Positions 17,939 through 26,900 of a stretch of 54,341 bases of DNA are shown here, in pieces (position 1 is the stretch's first letter; each line of letters starts with the position of its first letter). A program made the position numbers and the translations under genes. The notes under the pieces were generated by a model. That model was not told the origin of the DNA, did not search any database, and saw only the letters and a program-made list of their open reading frames with translations. Source of the DNA: a bacterium UBP15_UBA6099 (GTDB lineage: Bacteria; UBP15; UBA6099); the NCBI GenBank assembly GCA_002435745.1, contig DIWT01000009.1:1-54341 (forward strand), read 5' to 3'.

Positions 17939-18421
17939 TCATAATCTGTCAATAGTCTCGGCCTGACCCCAGTTTCTGTTATTTGTTAATAGTATGCATA
18001 ATAAATATCCAAGATTCATGATTATAAATGGCATTATTGGCATTATTTTATTAAATACGATGTTATACCAAAAGATATTCATAGTATAATCATCTTTAAT
18101 TCTGTCATTTATGATGCTGTAATACAAAGGTGACACAAATAATTCACTTATGAATCCTAGTAACAATGATACAATGATAGATGCAACGGCAATCCTTGTT
18201 TTTGCTATATGTACCAGATATCCAAGATTAAATCCAAGAATAAAAAAGTAGCCAACTTCAATGACAAATTGCCACATGTCAATATTTTCTATTTGCTGTG
18301 ATGCAATTCCACCTACGGCACACAATATGTAAATATATATGGCGCCTAGCACAGAAGATGCTAGTCCATATATTATTGCCGTTCTAATTGGCGTTTTTTT
18401 TACTTTGTTTTTAGTATTCAT
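17939..18421 (-). CDS. Small multi-pass membrane protein of unknown family, cassette 1
   Basis: A 160-residue AT-rich ORF encoding about four hydrophobic helices (roughly 14-38, 50-70, 76-100, 125-152) and a basic N-terminus (NTKNKVKK). I do not recognise the family. AAGGGG precedes the ATG. Its last ten residues (WGQAETIDRL) are encoded by the inverted repeat that bounds it (17947-17971), so the natural reading frame runs into repeat DNA. Composition is much more AT-rich than moeA and the ABC-F gene on either side, suggesting acquired DNA. Confidence 0.6.
   Translation of the reverse strand: MNTKNKVKKTPIRTAIIYGLASSVLGAIYIYILCAVGGIASQQIENIDMWQFVIEVGYFFILGFNLGYLVHIAKTRIAVASIIVSLLLGFISELFVSPLYYSIINDRIKDDYTMNIFWYNIVFNKIMPIMPFIIMNLGYLLCILLTNNRNWGQAETIDRL
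17947..17971. repeat. Cassette 1 left inverted repeat
   Basis: This 25-base sequence is the exact reverse complement of 18484-18508 on the other side of the membrane-protein ORF, and recurs with one change at 18582-18606. Confidence 0.85.
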
Positions 18422-18471
18422 AATTTGCCCCTTATTTTACTTTGACTCCGAAACATTGGGAAACATTGGGG

Positions 18472-18537
18472 TCAGGGAAACATTGGGGTCAGGCCGAGAC
18501 TATTGACACATATTTGCTTTCTCGCTGACCTAGTCAT
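18472..18537 (-). CDS. Short repeat-encoded peptide (21 residues)
   Basis: Within the cassette 1 right repeat an ATG preceded by a G-rich stretch opens MTRSARKQICVNSLGLT and stops soon after. The equivalent start in cassette 2 reads MTTTARKQICVNSLGLT and continues into a full-length protein. Whether this peptide is made is unknown. It is listed because its start region is the conserved part. Confidence 0.25.
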   Translation of the reverse strand: MTRSARKQICVNSLGLTPMFP

Positions 18538-18577
18538 TCTTGTTGCCCCGCCTCTTAATCTCTTTCAACTTCGGCTT
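18484..18577. repeat. Cassette 1 right repeat (inverted repeat plus tail)
   Basis: The first 25 bases mirror 17947-17971 exactly. The rest (to CGGCTT at 18577) is repeated with few changes at 19207-19278. Partial copies of GAAACATTGGGGTCAGG precede it. The next cassette's left repeat begins five bases later. Confidence 0.85.
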
Positions 18578-19238
18578 AATCTGTCAATAGTCTCGGCCTG
18601 ACCCTAGTTTTCCTAGTTTTCTTGGCTTTTTCTCTTGTTTTGATTATTTCAAGCCATGTCTTAGACAGGCACTTATACATATTTGATTTTGGTTCATAAC
18701 CATCTTCAAAGAACCATGGCAAATCAAACCCCTTGAGCAACAAAGTGTAAGTTTCCTCGGGGATAAAATTGTCGCCATGCCTGTAAACAGATTCTTTCTC
18801 AATATATTCATTACAGATAATATCTGTGTTTTTTGGCAAATAAGTACTCCTGCATGAAACCTTATAAATATGAATGTGAAGTTCATTCAAGCCACTTCGC
18901 ATATGATGTTTATCTTCAATTTCCAGAACTGACGTTTCATAAGATGTGTAGGTTAAGGCTAGAAATAGAATGGCAAGCGTCGCGAGAAGAACACGATATA
19001 TAACTAGAACCTTTTGTCGTTCATATTTAAGATGCTTGGCAATAAAACGAATAATTGTTGCAAATAATAAATAAACCAAAGCAAGGATAATGATATTAAA
19101 CGTGATAATCCCTTCTAAAAGCCCCGTGTCAATGTTCAATAAATGGTTGTCGGCAAAAACAACCATTAACATTGGGGTAAACATTAAAGTCAGGCCGAGA
19201 CTATTGACACATATTTGCTTTCTCGCAGTGGTTGTCAT
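18576..19238 (-). CDS. Two-helix membrane protein of unknown family, cassette 2
   Basis: A 220-residue AT-rich ORF. The first 17 residues (MTTTARKQICVNSLGLT) and the last few (RPRLLTD) are encoded by the flanking repeats; the middle has two or three hydrophobic helices (about 40-62 and 84-104 plus one near the start) and a charged extracytoplasmic-looking C-terminal domain with several cysteines. GAGG lies eight bases before the ATG, inside the repeat. I do not recognise the family. If translation really starts in the repeat, the repeat supplies the gene's expression signals. An internal ATG near 19180 is possible but has no ribosome site. Confidence 0.55.
   Translation of the reverse strand: MTTTARKQICVNSLGLTLMFTPMLMVVFADNHLLNIDTGLLEGIITFNIIILALVYLLFATIIRFIAKHLKYERQKVLVIYRVLLATLAILFLALTYTSYETSVLEIEDKHHMRSGLNELHIHIYKVSCRSTYLPKNTDIICNEYIEKESVYRHGDNFIPEETYTLLLKGFDLPWFFEDGYEPKSNMYKCLSKTWLEIIKTREKAKKTRKTRVRPRLLTD
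18582..18606. repeat. Cassette 2 left inverted repeat
   Basis: This matches 17947-17971 with a single C-to-T change at 18605. Its partner on the far side of the ORF is 19189-19209. Confidence 0.8.
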
Positions 19239-19278
19239 TCTTGGCGCCTCGCCTCTTAATCTCTTTCAACTTCGGCTT
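19189..19278. repeat. Cassette 2 right repeat
   Basis: Contains the inverted-repeat core (19189-19209) and the same tail as cassette 1, ending in CAACTTCGGCTT. The sequence beyond is unrelated. Confidence 0.8.
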
Positions 19279-19623
19279 GCCTTAACCACAGGTCTTCTCT
19301 GATCTTGCCCGAAAACTCCCCCATTCTCTCGCTTATCGGTTATGTTGTCATTATGATCGAAAGAAAGCGATTTGGCAACGGGGCGCCAATTGCGGATAGT
19401 TTGTTGTGCGTGGTGGAATGGCGGGGCATGGTTGAAAAGCGGGGACAGGCATCGCTGGGTTGCGCACTGCTTGTTCTCTTTTTCGCGACAACTTTCCCTT
19501 GTGACGGCAACTCGCGCCCGTTCAACCCCCTTCCCGTCCGCTCAAAAACTTCTTCCTTAACTATCATGTTTCCCGGCAAATTCATGGAAAAAATGATTTA
19601 AGCGCGAGTATAATTATCGGGCT
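19279..19623. other. Intergenic region before the ABC-F gene
   Basis: About 345 bases in which I see no real gene. On the minus strand around 19430-19470 there is a piece (CCCAGCGATGCCTGT...CCGCTTTTC) that also occurs at 43615-43645, so it is another copy of the E segment of the 43.6 kb array. Confidence 0.5.
19609..19614 (+). promoter_or_regulatory. -10 element very close to the ABC-F start
   Basis: TATAAT ends ten bases before the ATG at 19624, so a transcript starting 6-8 bases later would have almost no leader. No ribosome site is visible and the -35 region is weak. This suggests a leaderless mRNA. Confidence 0.4.
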
Positions 19624-21582
19624 ATGATACAGATGAGCGATATAAAATACGGGTTCGGCGGGCAGGCGCTGTTCGACGGGGCTTCGTTGCATGTGAAACC
19701 GGGGGACAGGCTGGGGCTGGTTGGGCCTAACGGTTCGGGAAAAACCACGCTTCTGAAAATCATCGAGGGAGAGATAACGGACTTCGGCGGCTGCGTGAGC
19801 AGACGAAAAGGCCTGACGGTGGGGTTGCTGCCGCAGGACAGCATATACGACCGGGGCCGCTCCATCATGGAGGCCGCGCTGGATCCGTTCAGGTTTCTCG
19901 AAGAGATGGAGCGGGAAATCAGCGAGTTGAATTACAACGCGGCGGACGAGCCGGACGCTGCGGCGCAGAAACAGTTGATCGACCGCGCCGGTCGGCTCCA
20001 GCACGAGTTCGAGACGCGGGGCGGTTTCACGTTCAGGGCCCGCGCGGCGGAAACGCTTCAGGGGCTGGGATTCAGCGCGTCCGACCGCGAGAGGGAAATT
20101 TCAGAGTTCAGCGGCGGCTGGCAGATGAGGGTCGCCCTCGCGAGGCTCCTCCTTGTGAAACCGGATGTCCTTCTGCTCGACGAGCCTACTAACCATCTCG
20201 ACCTCCCGGCGCTCGTCTGGCTGGAGGACTTTCTGCAAACTTATCCCGGCGCTGTCGTGTTCGTCTCCCACGACCGGGAGTTCTTGGACCGAACCGCGAG
20301 CCGCGTCGCCGAAATCAGCATGCGCAAATTCGAGTTGTTTAACGGCAACTACTCTTATTACGAGAAGGAAAAGGCCAAACGGCTCGAAATCCTCCTGAAC
20401 CGCGTCGCAAATCAGGACAGGGAAATCAAACGGGTGGAGCGGTTCATCGAGAGGTTCAGGTCGAAGAACACCAAGGCTCGCTCGGTGCAGAGCAGGATAC
20501 GGATGCTCGAAAAAATCGAGCGGATCGAAGCTCCGGAAGAACGCAGGGAGTTGAGCTTCTCGTTTCGAGCGCGGACGAAAAGCGGAAGGGTCGTCATGCA
20601 GCTTGACGACGTGTCGAAGGCTTACGGTGAGAAACGGGTTCTGAACAACGTGAGCCTGACGATAAACCGGGGAGACCGAGTGGCGATAATCGGGGCCAAC
20701 GGGCTTGGAAAAACCACTCTGATGCGGGTCCTCGCGGACCGAACGGAATACGTCGGCTCCCGCAAACCCGGACACAACGTGTCACTTCACTATTTTTCTC
20801 AGGACCAGTACGAGTTGCTGAATCCCGACAAGACGGCGCTTGAAGAGGTGGCGGAACACTGCGGCGAAGGTTTTTCGGGGAGCGCGCGGACTCTTCTGGG
20901 GGTTTTTCTTTTCAGGGGAGACGACGTAGAAAAAAAGGTGGCGGCGCTCAGCGGCGGCGAAAAGAGCAGGCTGCTTCTTGCGCGGATGATGGCGAACCCG
21001 GCGAACTTCCTGCTGCTCGACGAGCCGACCAACCATCTCGATCCGCCTTCGAGGGAAATGCTTGAAGATGTCCTAGAAGACTACGACGGCACGATTTGCT
21101 TCGTGTCCCACGACCGGAGGTTCATCAACCGTCTGGCCACCCGCATAGTGGAACTGACTCCGTCCGGCATAGAGTTTTTCATCGGCAACTACGACGACAT
21201 GAAGGAGCAGAAGAGGCTGAGGGAACGAGCCGAGGCCGGGGACGGAGAGTCTGCCAAGAGCGAGAGCGCGCTGAGCGGGGAGGCGCGGAGGGCGGCGAGG
21301 CATGACCGCGCGCGACAGATACTCGAACGCGGACGCGCGCTCGCTCCTCTGAAAGCCGCAGTGGCCGACGCCGAGAGCCGCGTCTGCGGGCTTGAAACCC
21401 GCGCCTCAGAGATTGAGGCCGCGCTCGCCGACCCGGATACTTACAACGACCCGGAGAAGTCGCGCTCTCTGCCCGCAGAACTCAAATCGGTTCGCGCGGC
21501 TCTTGACGAGGCGGTCGCCGAGTGGGAATCGCTTTCGGAAGAGCTTGACGAAAAAGAGAAGGAATTCAACTGCGGCGACTGA
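19624..21582 (+). CDS. ABC-F family ATP-binding protein
   Basis: A 652-residue soluble protein with two ABC ATPase domains and no membrane helices, typical of ABC-F factors that act on the ribosome (EttA, Uup and relatives). Domain 1 has Walker A GPNGSGKTT (about 35) and signature EFSGGWQMR. Domain 2 has GANGLGKTT and signature ALSGGEKSR. Both Walker B motifs are LLLDEPTNHLD. The linker (about 245-300) is basic and helical, and the C-terminus (about 545-652) is a charged coiled coil as in Uup. The subfamily and any antibiotic-resistance role cannot be decided from sequence here. Confidence 0.93.
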   Translation: MIQMSDIKYGFGGQALFDGASLHVKPGDRLGLVGPNGSGKTTLLKIIEGEITDFGGCVSRRKGLTVGLLPQDSIYDRGRSIMEAALDPFRFLEEMEREISELNYNAADEPDAAAQKQLIDRAGRLQHEFETRGGFTFRARAAETLQGLGFSASDREREISEFSGGWQMRVALARLLLVKPDVLLLDEPTNHLDLPALVWLEDFLQTYPGAVVFVSHDREFLDRTASRVAEISMRKFELFNGNYSYYEKEKAKRLEILLNRVANQDREIKRVERFIERFRSKNTKARSVQSRIRMLEKIERIEAPEERRELSFSFRARTKSGRVVMQLDDVSKAYGEKRVLNNVSLTINRGDRVAIIGANGLGKTTLMRVLADRTEYVGSRKPGHNVSLHYFSQDQYELLNPDKTALEEVAEHCGEGFSGSARTLLGVFLFRGDDVEKKVAALSGGEKSRLLLARMMANPANFLLLDEPTNHLDPPSREMLEDVLEDYDGTICFVSHDRRFINRLATRIVELTPSGIEFFIGNYDDMKEQKRLRERAEAGDGESAKSESALSGEARRAARHDRARQILERGRALAPLKAAVADAESRVCGLETRASEIEAALADPDTYNDPEKSRSLPAELKSVRAALDEAVAEWESLSEELDEKEKEFNCGD

Positions 21583-21589
21583 CGCGCCG

Positions 21590-22681
21590 CTACTCCCGCA
21601 GATACTGTTTTCTTATTTCCACGCCAAGACCGGGCCTGTCCGTGACGGAGACGACGCCGTTGTCGACTATCACGCCGCCCGCGGCGACGCGCTGTTCGAG
21701 GTCGATATGCCCGTCCAAGTCCGCGTAAGCGACCGAAGGGTGCGCAAGCGCGACAGCGGCGGCGGCGGCCATCGACAGCGGTAGCTCGTCCATGCAGCCG
21801 ATCATGACTTTTTTGCCGAGCGTCAACGCGATGTCGCAAATCCTCAACGCTTCTCGCACTCCGCCGCACTTCATCAGTTTGATATTTACCAGAGGAACGC
21901 CGGCCTGAAACAGGTCCAACGCGTCCTTCGCGTCGAGCGCCGATTCGTCCGCCATGACAGGGATGGGAGATTCCGAGGCGAACGCGATCAGCGACTCCCT
22001 GTCCTTTGCGGCGGTGGGCTGTTCCATGAACTCAATATTTTCCGGGGCGAGCGCGGCGGCGACTTTCCTAGCGTCGTCTAGCGAATACCCCTGATTGGCG
22101 TCCAGCCTCAGCTTCATTTTTTCGCCGATGGCTTCTCTAAGTTTTTTCACTCTGGCGATGTCTTCTTCGGCGTTCTTTCCGCATTTGATTTTCAGTATAG
22201 AGAATCCCCGGTCGATAAGGGCGCGGGCGCGCTCGACGGTTTCGCTCTCGTCGCATATACCGATGGTTACGGACGTCGGAATCGTCGTTCGATACGCGCC
22301 GAGGAGAGATGAGAGAGAGCAACCGATGGATTTGCTCCATAGGTCGTGGATGGCGATGTCTGCGGCGGCGCGGGCGGCGGGCGCTTCGGGAGCCGCGTCG
22401 AACACCGTTCTAAGCAACCGCGCGGGCGGGGCCGCATGCCCTTCCATCAGAGCCGGGGCTATCTTTTCGGTCAGCGCTTTGAGAGTCGCCTCTATCGTTT
22501 CGCCGGTGACTTCTTCATCCGGCGAAGCGCTTCCCCAGCCCACCACTCCGTTGTCGGCTCCCACGCTCGCCACTATCGTCTCAACCCGGTCGTAAGAGGC
22601 GTACGCCACCGCGAACTCCGCCTTGAGCGGGATGGACAGCTTGAACGCGTGCGCGGCCTGAATGCTTATCGGCTCGCTCAT
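21590..22681 (-). CDS. Enolase-superfamily racemase (dipeptide epimerase or N-acetyl-D-glutamate racemase DgcA)
   Basis: A 363-residue member of the muconate-lactonizing/dipeptide epimerase group. The first catalytic lysine lies in LKIKCG, Mg2+ ligands in LDANQGY, FMEQP and MADES, and the second lysine in NIKLMKCGG. The C-terminal DLDG resembles the specificity region of L-Ala-D/L-Glu epimerases. It overlaps the DUF1611 gene by ATGA. In marine bacteria this pair was described as DgcA, racemising N-acetyl-D-glutamate, next to DgcN. I favour that role because of the pairing, but an L-Ala-D-Glu epimerase of cell-wall recycling remains possible. Confidence 0.85.
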   Translation of the reverse strand: MSEPISIQAAHAFKLSIPLKAEFAVAYASYDRVETIVASVGADNGVVGWGSASPDEEVTGETIEATLKALTEKIAPALMEGHAAPPARLLRTVFDAAPEAPAARAAADIAIHDLWSKSIGCSLSSLLGAYRTTIPTSVTIGICDESETVERARALIDRGFSILKIKCGKNAEEDIARVKKLREAIGEKMKLRLDANQGYSLDDARKVAAALAPENIEFMEQPTAAKDRESLIAFASESPIPVMADESALDAKDALDLFQAGVPLVNIKLMKCGGVREALRICDIALTLGKKVMIGCMDELPLSMAAAAAVALAHPSVAYADLDGHIDLEQRVAAGGVIVDNGVVSVTDRPGLGVEIRKQYLRE

Positions 22682-23739
22682 TTTCCGCCTCCTTTCTCCA
22701 TCGATAGAATCGCTTCCACTATTTTTTCAGGCCCGTGAAAAATCGGGTCGCAGGCGGGGACGCCGTGTTTCGCCTCAAGCTCCGCCGCCGCCGCGTCCGT
22801 CTCCTCGAGGGTCATCCCCTCGTGGTTTATCGTTATCGCCGCGACCGGCCCCGGAGACAGAAGCTCGATTATCTGTTTCTCGCGGTCGAGTCCGGCGAGA
22901 GGGAAATCCGGAAACCCGTCGTAAGCGGCGCGCTTCGGCGCGTGCTGAATCACGACCGCCTGCGGACGCGCCGCCGCGAGTATTTCGAAACCTCCGGGAT
23001 ACGCGGGATTGGTCAGGCACCCCTGCCCTTCGAAAAGCATCACGCGCGGCTTGCCCGCCTCCCACGCGGAAAGAGCCGCATGCTCAATCTCCCCGGCCAC
23101 GAAATCGTTCACCGTCGAATCGAGTATCATCGAAAACGGCAGTCCCTGAAACCACGCTGTCTGGCCCGTGCCTATCATCTCCGCCGAAACTCCCTTTTGC
23201 CTAAGCGCGGTCAGGACTATCCGCGCGGTGGTGCGTTTTCCTATCGCCGAATCCGTGCCTAGAAAAGCGACCCGCAAGGAGCCGACCTCGCTGATTCTGC
23301 CCTGATAGAAATGAAGCTCGGACACCGGTTTCGGACGCCTGACGTCGCGGACGCGCGCGCCTGACGACTCCGCAGCCGCGCGGAATTCAGGATCGTCTCC
23401 GAGCATCTGATGCAGCCCGCTGTCAACGTTGATTCCCATCTTCAGAGCAGCGGCGACAACCGGCCTGAGCGCGTCCGGCAGCATGCCCCCGTCGGGAGCC
23501 ACCCCAATCACCAGATAGTCCGGCTTTCCGGCCTTGGCGACCGCCTCTTCCAAGCTTGCGAAAATCGGAATCCCGTTGGGTTTTCCGTCCAGCGTTTCCC
23601 CGGCATCTTTGCCCGCGTTCGCGCTGTCTATCACCCCTAGCAGGCGGTATCTGTCCGTTCCCCGGACAAGCCCGTGCGCCGTCTTTCCGTTGGGGGAGCT
23701 GAAATGTCCTTCGCAGAGAGTTATTGCTGTTCCGTCCAT
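22678..23739 (-). CDS. DUF1611 protein, probable D-glutamate N-acetyltransferase (DgcN-like)
   Basis: A 353-residue DUF1611 protein: an N-terminal Rossmann-like domain (about 1-150) and a C-terminal P-loop domain with GTDSAIGKRTT (about 159-169). In the DgcN-DgcA pathway a DUF1611 protein acetylates D-glutamate before racemisation by the next enzyme. Here the two genes overlap by four bases on the same strand, which supports that pathway. The catalytic assignment is transferred from the family and not demonstrated here. The start ATG is the first in the frame. Confidence 0.8.
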   Translation of the reverse strand: MDGTAITLCEGHFSSPNGKTAHGLVRGTDRYRLLGVIDSANAGKDAGETLDGKPNGIPIFASLEEAVAKAGKPDYLVIGVAPDGGMLPDALRPVVAAALKMGINVDSGLHQMLGDDPEFRAAAESSGARVRDVRRPKPVSELHFYQGRISEVGSLRVAFLGTDSAIGKRTTARIVLTALRQKGVSAEMIGTGQTAWFQGLPFSMILDSTVNDFVAGEIEHAALSAWEAGKPRVMLFEGQGCLTNPAYPGGFEILAAARPQAVVIQHAPKRAAYDGFPDFPLAGLDREKQIIELLSPGPVAAITINHEGMTLEETDAAAAELEAKHGVPACDPIFHGPEKIVEAILSMEKGGGK

Positions 23740-23932
23740 CTGTGGTTGTCGTCTCCCGTGTTTGATGTGCCGTTTGTCAATGCTAGTCCGCGTCTTCCGC
23801 CAATGCGGGCTGAAATCGAAGAAAGGGATGAGACGCGAGGCGAATCGAGCGAGAACGAGAGAGCATACTGTTTCGCATGCGACCGAGTTCGAGTCGATGA
23901 TTCAACAACGCTGATCGCCCTTTATTCGATTT
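23740..23932. other. Intergenic region between the D-glutamate genes and the GH2 gene
   Basis: About 190 bases with no gene and no promoter that I could recognise. It presumably contains the promoter of the DUF1611-epimerase pair. Confidence 0.4.
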
Positions 23933-23959
23933 CCCGGATTTTTTCGTGAAAAATCCGGG
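23933..23959 (-). terminator. Perfect hairpin directly after the GH2 stop codon
   Basis: Eleven-base perfect arms (23933-23943 and 23949-23959) with loop TCGTG abut the stop codon of the large GH2 gene. The stem contains runs of T and A but no T tail follows. It may act as a terminator or mRNA 3'-end protector. Confidence 0.5.
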
Positions 23960-26900
23960 TTAGTCCAGAAGCCGGATCGCGACCGAGCCTTCGAACATGT
24001 CGCCGTCGCGGACTAAAACTCTGTCGCTGTCAGGCGGATCGGCGTTGGCGATATATGGGTGTTTCACCCACGGGTTGACTCGCAGAATGAAACGCCGTCC
24101 GTCCTTGTCCGCGCGCGCGTTGTGATTGGCGGACTCGAACGGAAACTCGAACCTGACGGACTTGTCGCTGGCGGAAACCGTCGCCCGCCTCGCCGCCGTC
24201 ATGTTAGCTCCGAACCCCGGATGCGCCGACGACCTCTTAACCGTCTGCAGCATCGACGTCTCGGTTCCTAGGATGGAGCCGGGATAGGCGTCCGGGCCGA
24301 CGCCCGCGACGGTCAGCGTGTCGAACTCCGGCGGGAACGCGAAAGAAACGCCCATCTCCAGAAGCTCAGCCGCGCCTATCTCCGGCATTATCCTGTATTT
24401 CACCGCCACGACCCCGTTGCAATCGATGTCGTAGTCGTAAACCGCTCTGAACCCCGCAGCGCCGCCGCCGGGCAGATGATAGAAAACCTTGGCGGTCAGC
24501 CAGACCCTTTCGGGCGATTCGCTCGACACCTTCAACTGCTCCACTTCCGGGCTCATCCCCTTCAACGCGGGCAGCGTCGTTTCGCCGTAGAGCCTGAAAG
24601 ACGGCTGTGTGGTCTCGACGGGAAGAAGTTCTCGCCAAACGCTGAGCGCAGGCCCCTCGATGTCCGACACCGCGCCGTCCACCCGCACCCTTCCTATAAG
24701 CCCCGTCTCTCTGTAAAGCCTGACGTTGAAGTCCTCGTTGCCGACTGATATCGCGTCTTCCTCGTGCCTGACCTGAAGCGGGGTGGCGAGCCGCATGAAC
24801 CCCGACGCCTTCACCCCGCCCTGCGGAGTGTCAACCTCGGCGTCCACCCTCAACACTCCCTTTCGGGGCATCACTCTCTGCGCCGTCCACCACTCGTCGA
24901 ACCTGACAAGCTGCGCCGGCGCGCCCTGCTCGGCGGTCCCGCTATGTTTCTTTACAGCAATAATATTTCCTTCATTCGACACCTTAATCGTCGCCTCGTA
25001 GGGAACAGGCTCGCCGCCTTTAAACGCGAAAACGGTCGCGCGCGCGTTCGCCGGGAGCCACTTGAGCGAGTATTCCCTCTCGAAACTGGCTTCGACATGC
25101 AGCGGGAGCGCCGGTTTCAATTCTACTTGATGCGAGTCGATCAAAGCTCCCGCGATGTCGTAAACGGAAATCCTGAGCAGGTACGGAACGCCGCGCCTGA
25201 CCGTTCGGGGGAAATCGACCGCAAAACGCTGAACTCCGGCGGAGCGCGGAGCGAGCGGCGCGAATGACCCGGCCCCCGCCCCTATCATCTCGAAATCCTC
25301 GAACAGCTTCCAGTAATATCTCGCGCCTTCTATGTCTGTGAAATCATAATTGTTGCGGATTCCCAACTCCAAACCGGACTGTCCGGGTTTAAATTCCATC
25401 GCGCCGTTTTCGATGCGTATCGGCGAATAAATCTTCCTGATTTCATAGTAAGAGGCGCGCGGGTTGCGGTCGGAATCAACCAGTCCGTCCTCGCCGGCCG
25501 CGCCGTGAGCGTCTATTATGCGCCCGTCGTCCAGCCTGCGATGCGCAAACAGCGTGTCGTCCGCCAGAACGTCCAGCGGCTCTCCGTGGGCGTAAACGCG
25601 CTCGCCTTCCGCCGCGCGGATTATCCCGTTGTCCATCCAACGGCTGACGAATCCTCCAGCGGAAGACTCGTAAATCTCGACCGCCTTCCACATTTCCACC
25701 GTGTCAAGCCGCCTGCCGAGCGCGTTCAGGAACTCCGCCGCGACCACCGGCCTGCCTCCGGGCCTGCCGACCTGATCGGCGAGTATCAGACGCAACTGCT
25801 CCACGTCCGGGTTCTTCGGAGCGAGAATCCCCGCTTCTTCCGTCAGCGGCTCTCCGAGCTTGTCCCGGTGGAACCCCGCGCCGGGCATCGTCAACGGCCT
25901 CGTCGAGTCAATGGCTTTCGCAAGCGTCAACAGCTTCGGGTGAGCTTCCGACCACCTGTTGTCGTCGCCCAGACTCCAAGCGATTACGGAGGGATGGTTC
26001 CAGTCGCGCTCGATAGTCTCGCGGACGCGCTCCTCGGCCAGCGGGAAGACCTCCGGCCTGTCCAGCATGAAATCCCCGTAGCCGAAAGGGACTTCTACGA
26101 ACACGTACATTCCCATCTCGTCGCAAAGTTCGAGGAACGCCGGATGCGGCGGCCTGAGTTGCGTCCTAACGGCGTTGATGTTCGCGCGCTTCATCATGCG
26201 GATGTCTTCCCGCGCGTCCTCCAACGTGACGGCCTTGCCCCTCGCGGCGGATATTTCCCTTCTTACGACGCCCCTCAGTTTGACAGGCGCATTGTTTACA
26301 AGAAGCAATACGCCTTCCGTTCGGATTTCCCTGAACCCGACCTTCGTCTCGACGGTCGTCGGCTCCGAACCTCCGCCGGACAGCGCCGTCCGCAGCGTAT
26401 ATAGGGCGGGCGTCTCCGCGCTCCATTTAAGCGGTTTTGCAATCTTCGCCGTCAGAATCCTTTCGACAGTTTCGCCCGCTCCGGCGGCGATCTCCGCCGA
26501 CGCTTCCACCACCCCCGCGCTTCCGCCGGGCGCGAACAACTCGAAGCTTGCGGTCACGGCCCCGCCGTCCGCTCCGCCGTTCTTCGCCCACACTCTGACG
26601 CGCAGCTCGGCGTCTTCTCCGCGCTCGTCGAAATATGTTTCCACTTTGATGTTTTCGATATAAACGGCGGGAAGCTTTCGCAGGTAAACGCTTCTGTAAA
26701 TCCCGCTCAACGCCCAGTCGTCTCCGCAGTCGAACTCGAGTCCGGGCGTTCCGCTCTTGGTCGCTTTGACGTCCAGAACGTTCTCCGCTCCGGGAACGAC
26801 GAACTCTGTGATATCGAACCCGAAACCCGTAAAACCGCCGATATGCGACCCCAGCCGTTTTCCATTCAGCCACGCCTCCGCGCCGTACAAAACCCCGTCG

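Noticed and set aside
17939..19278. Integron gene cassettes
   Set aside because: The bounding repeats lack the attC core and imperfect-hairpin layout and no integrase is present, so a cassette-like array is claimed only in the loose sense.
19305..19601. A 98-residue ORF upstream of the ABC-F gene
   Set aside because: Overlaps a piece of repeat shared with the 43.6 kb array and has no protein-like features beyond one chance hydrophobic run.
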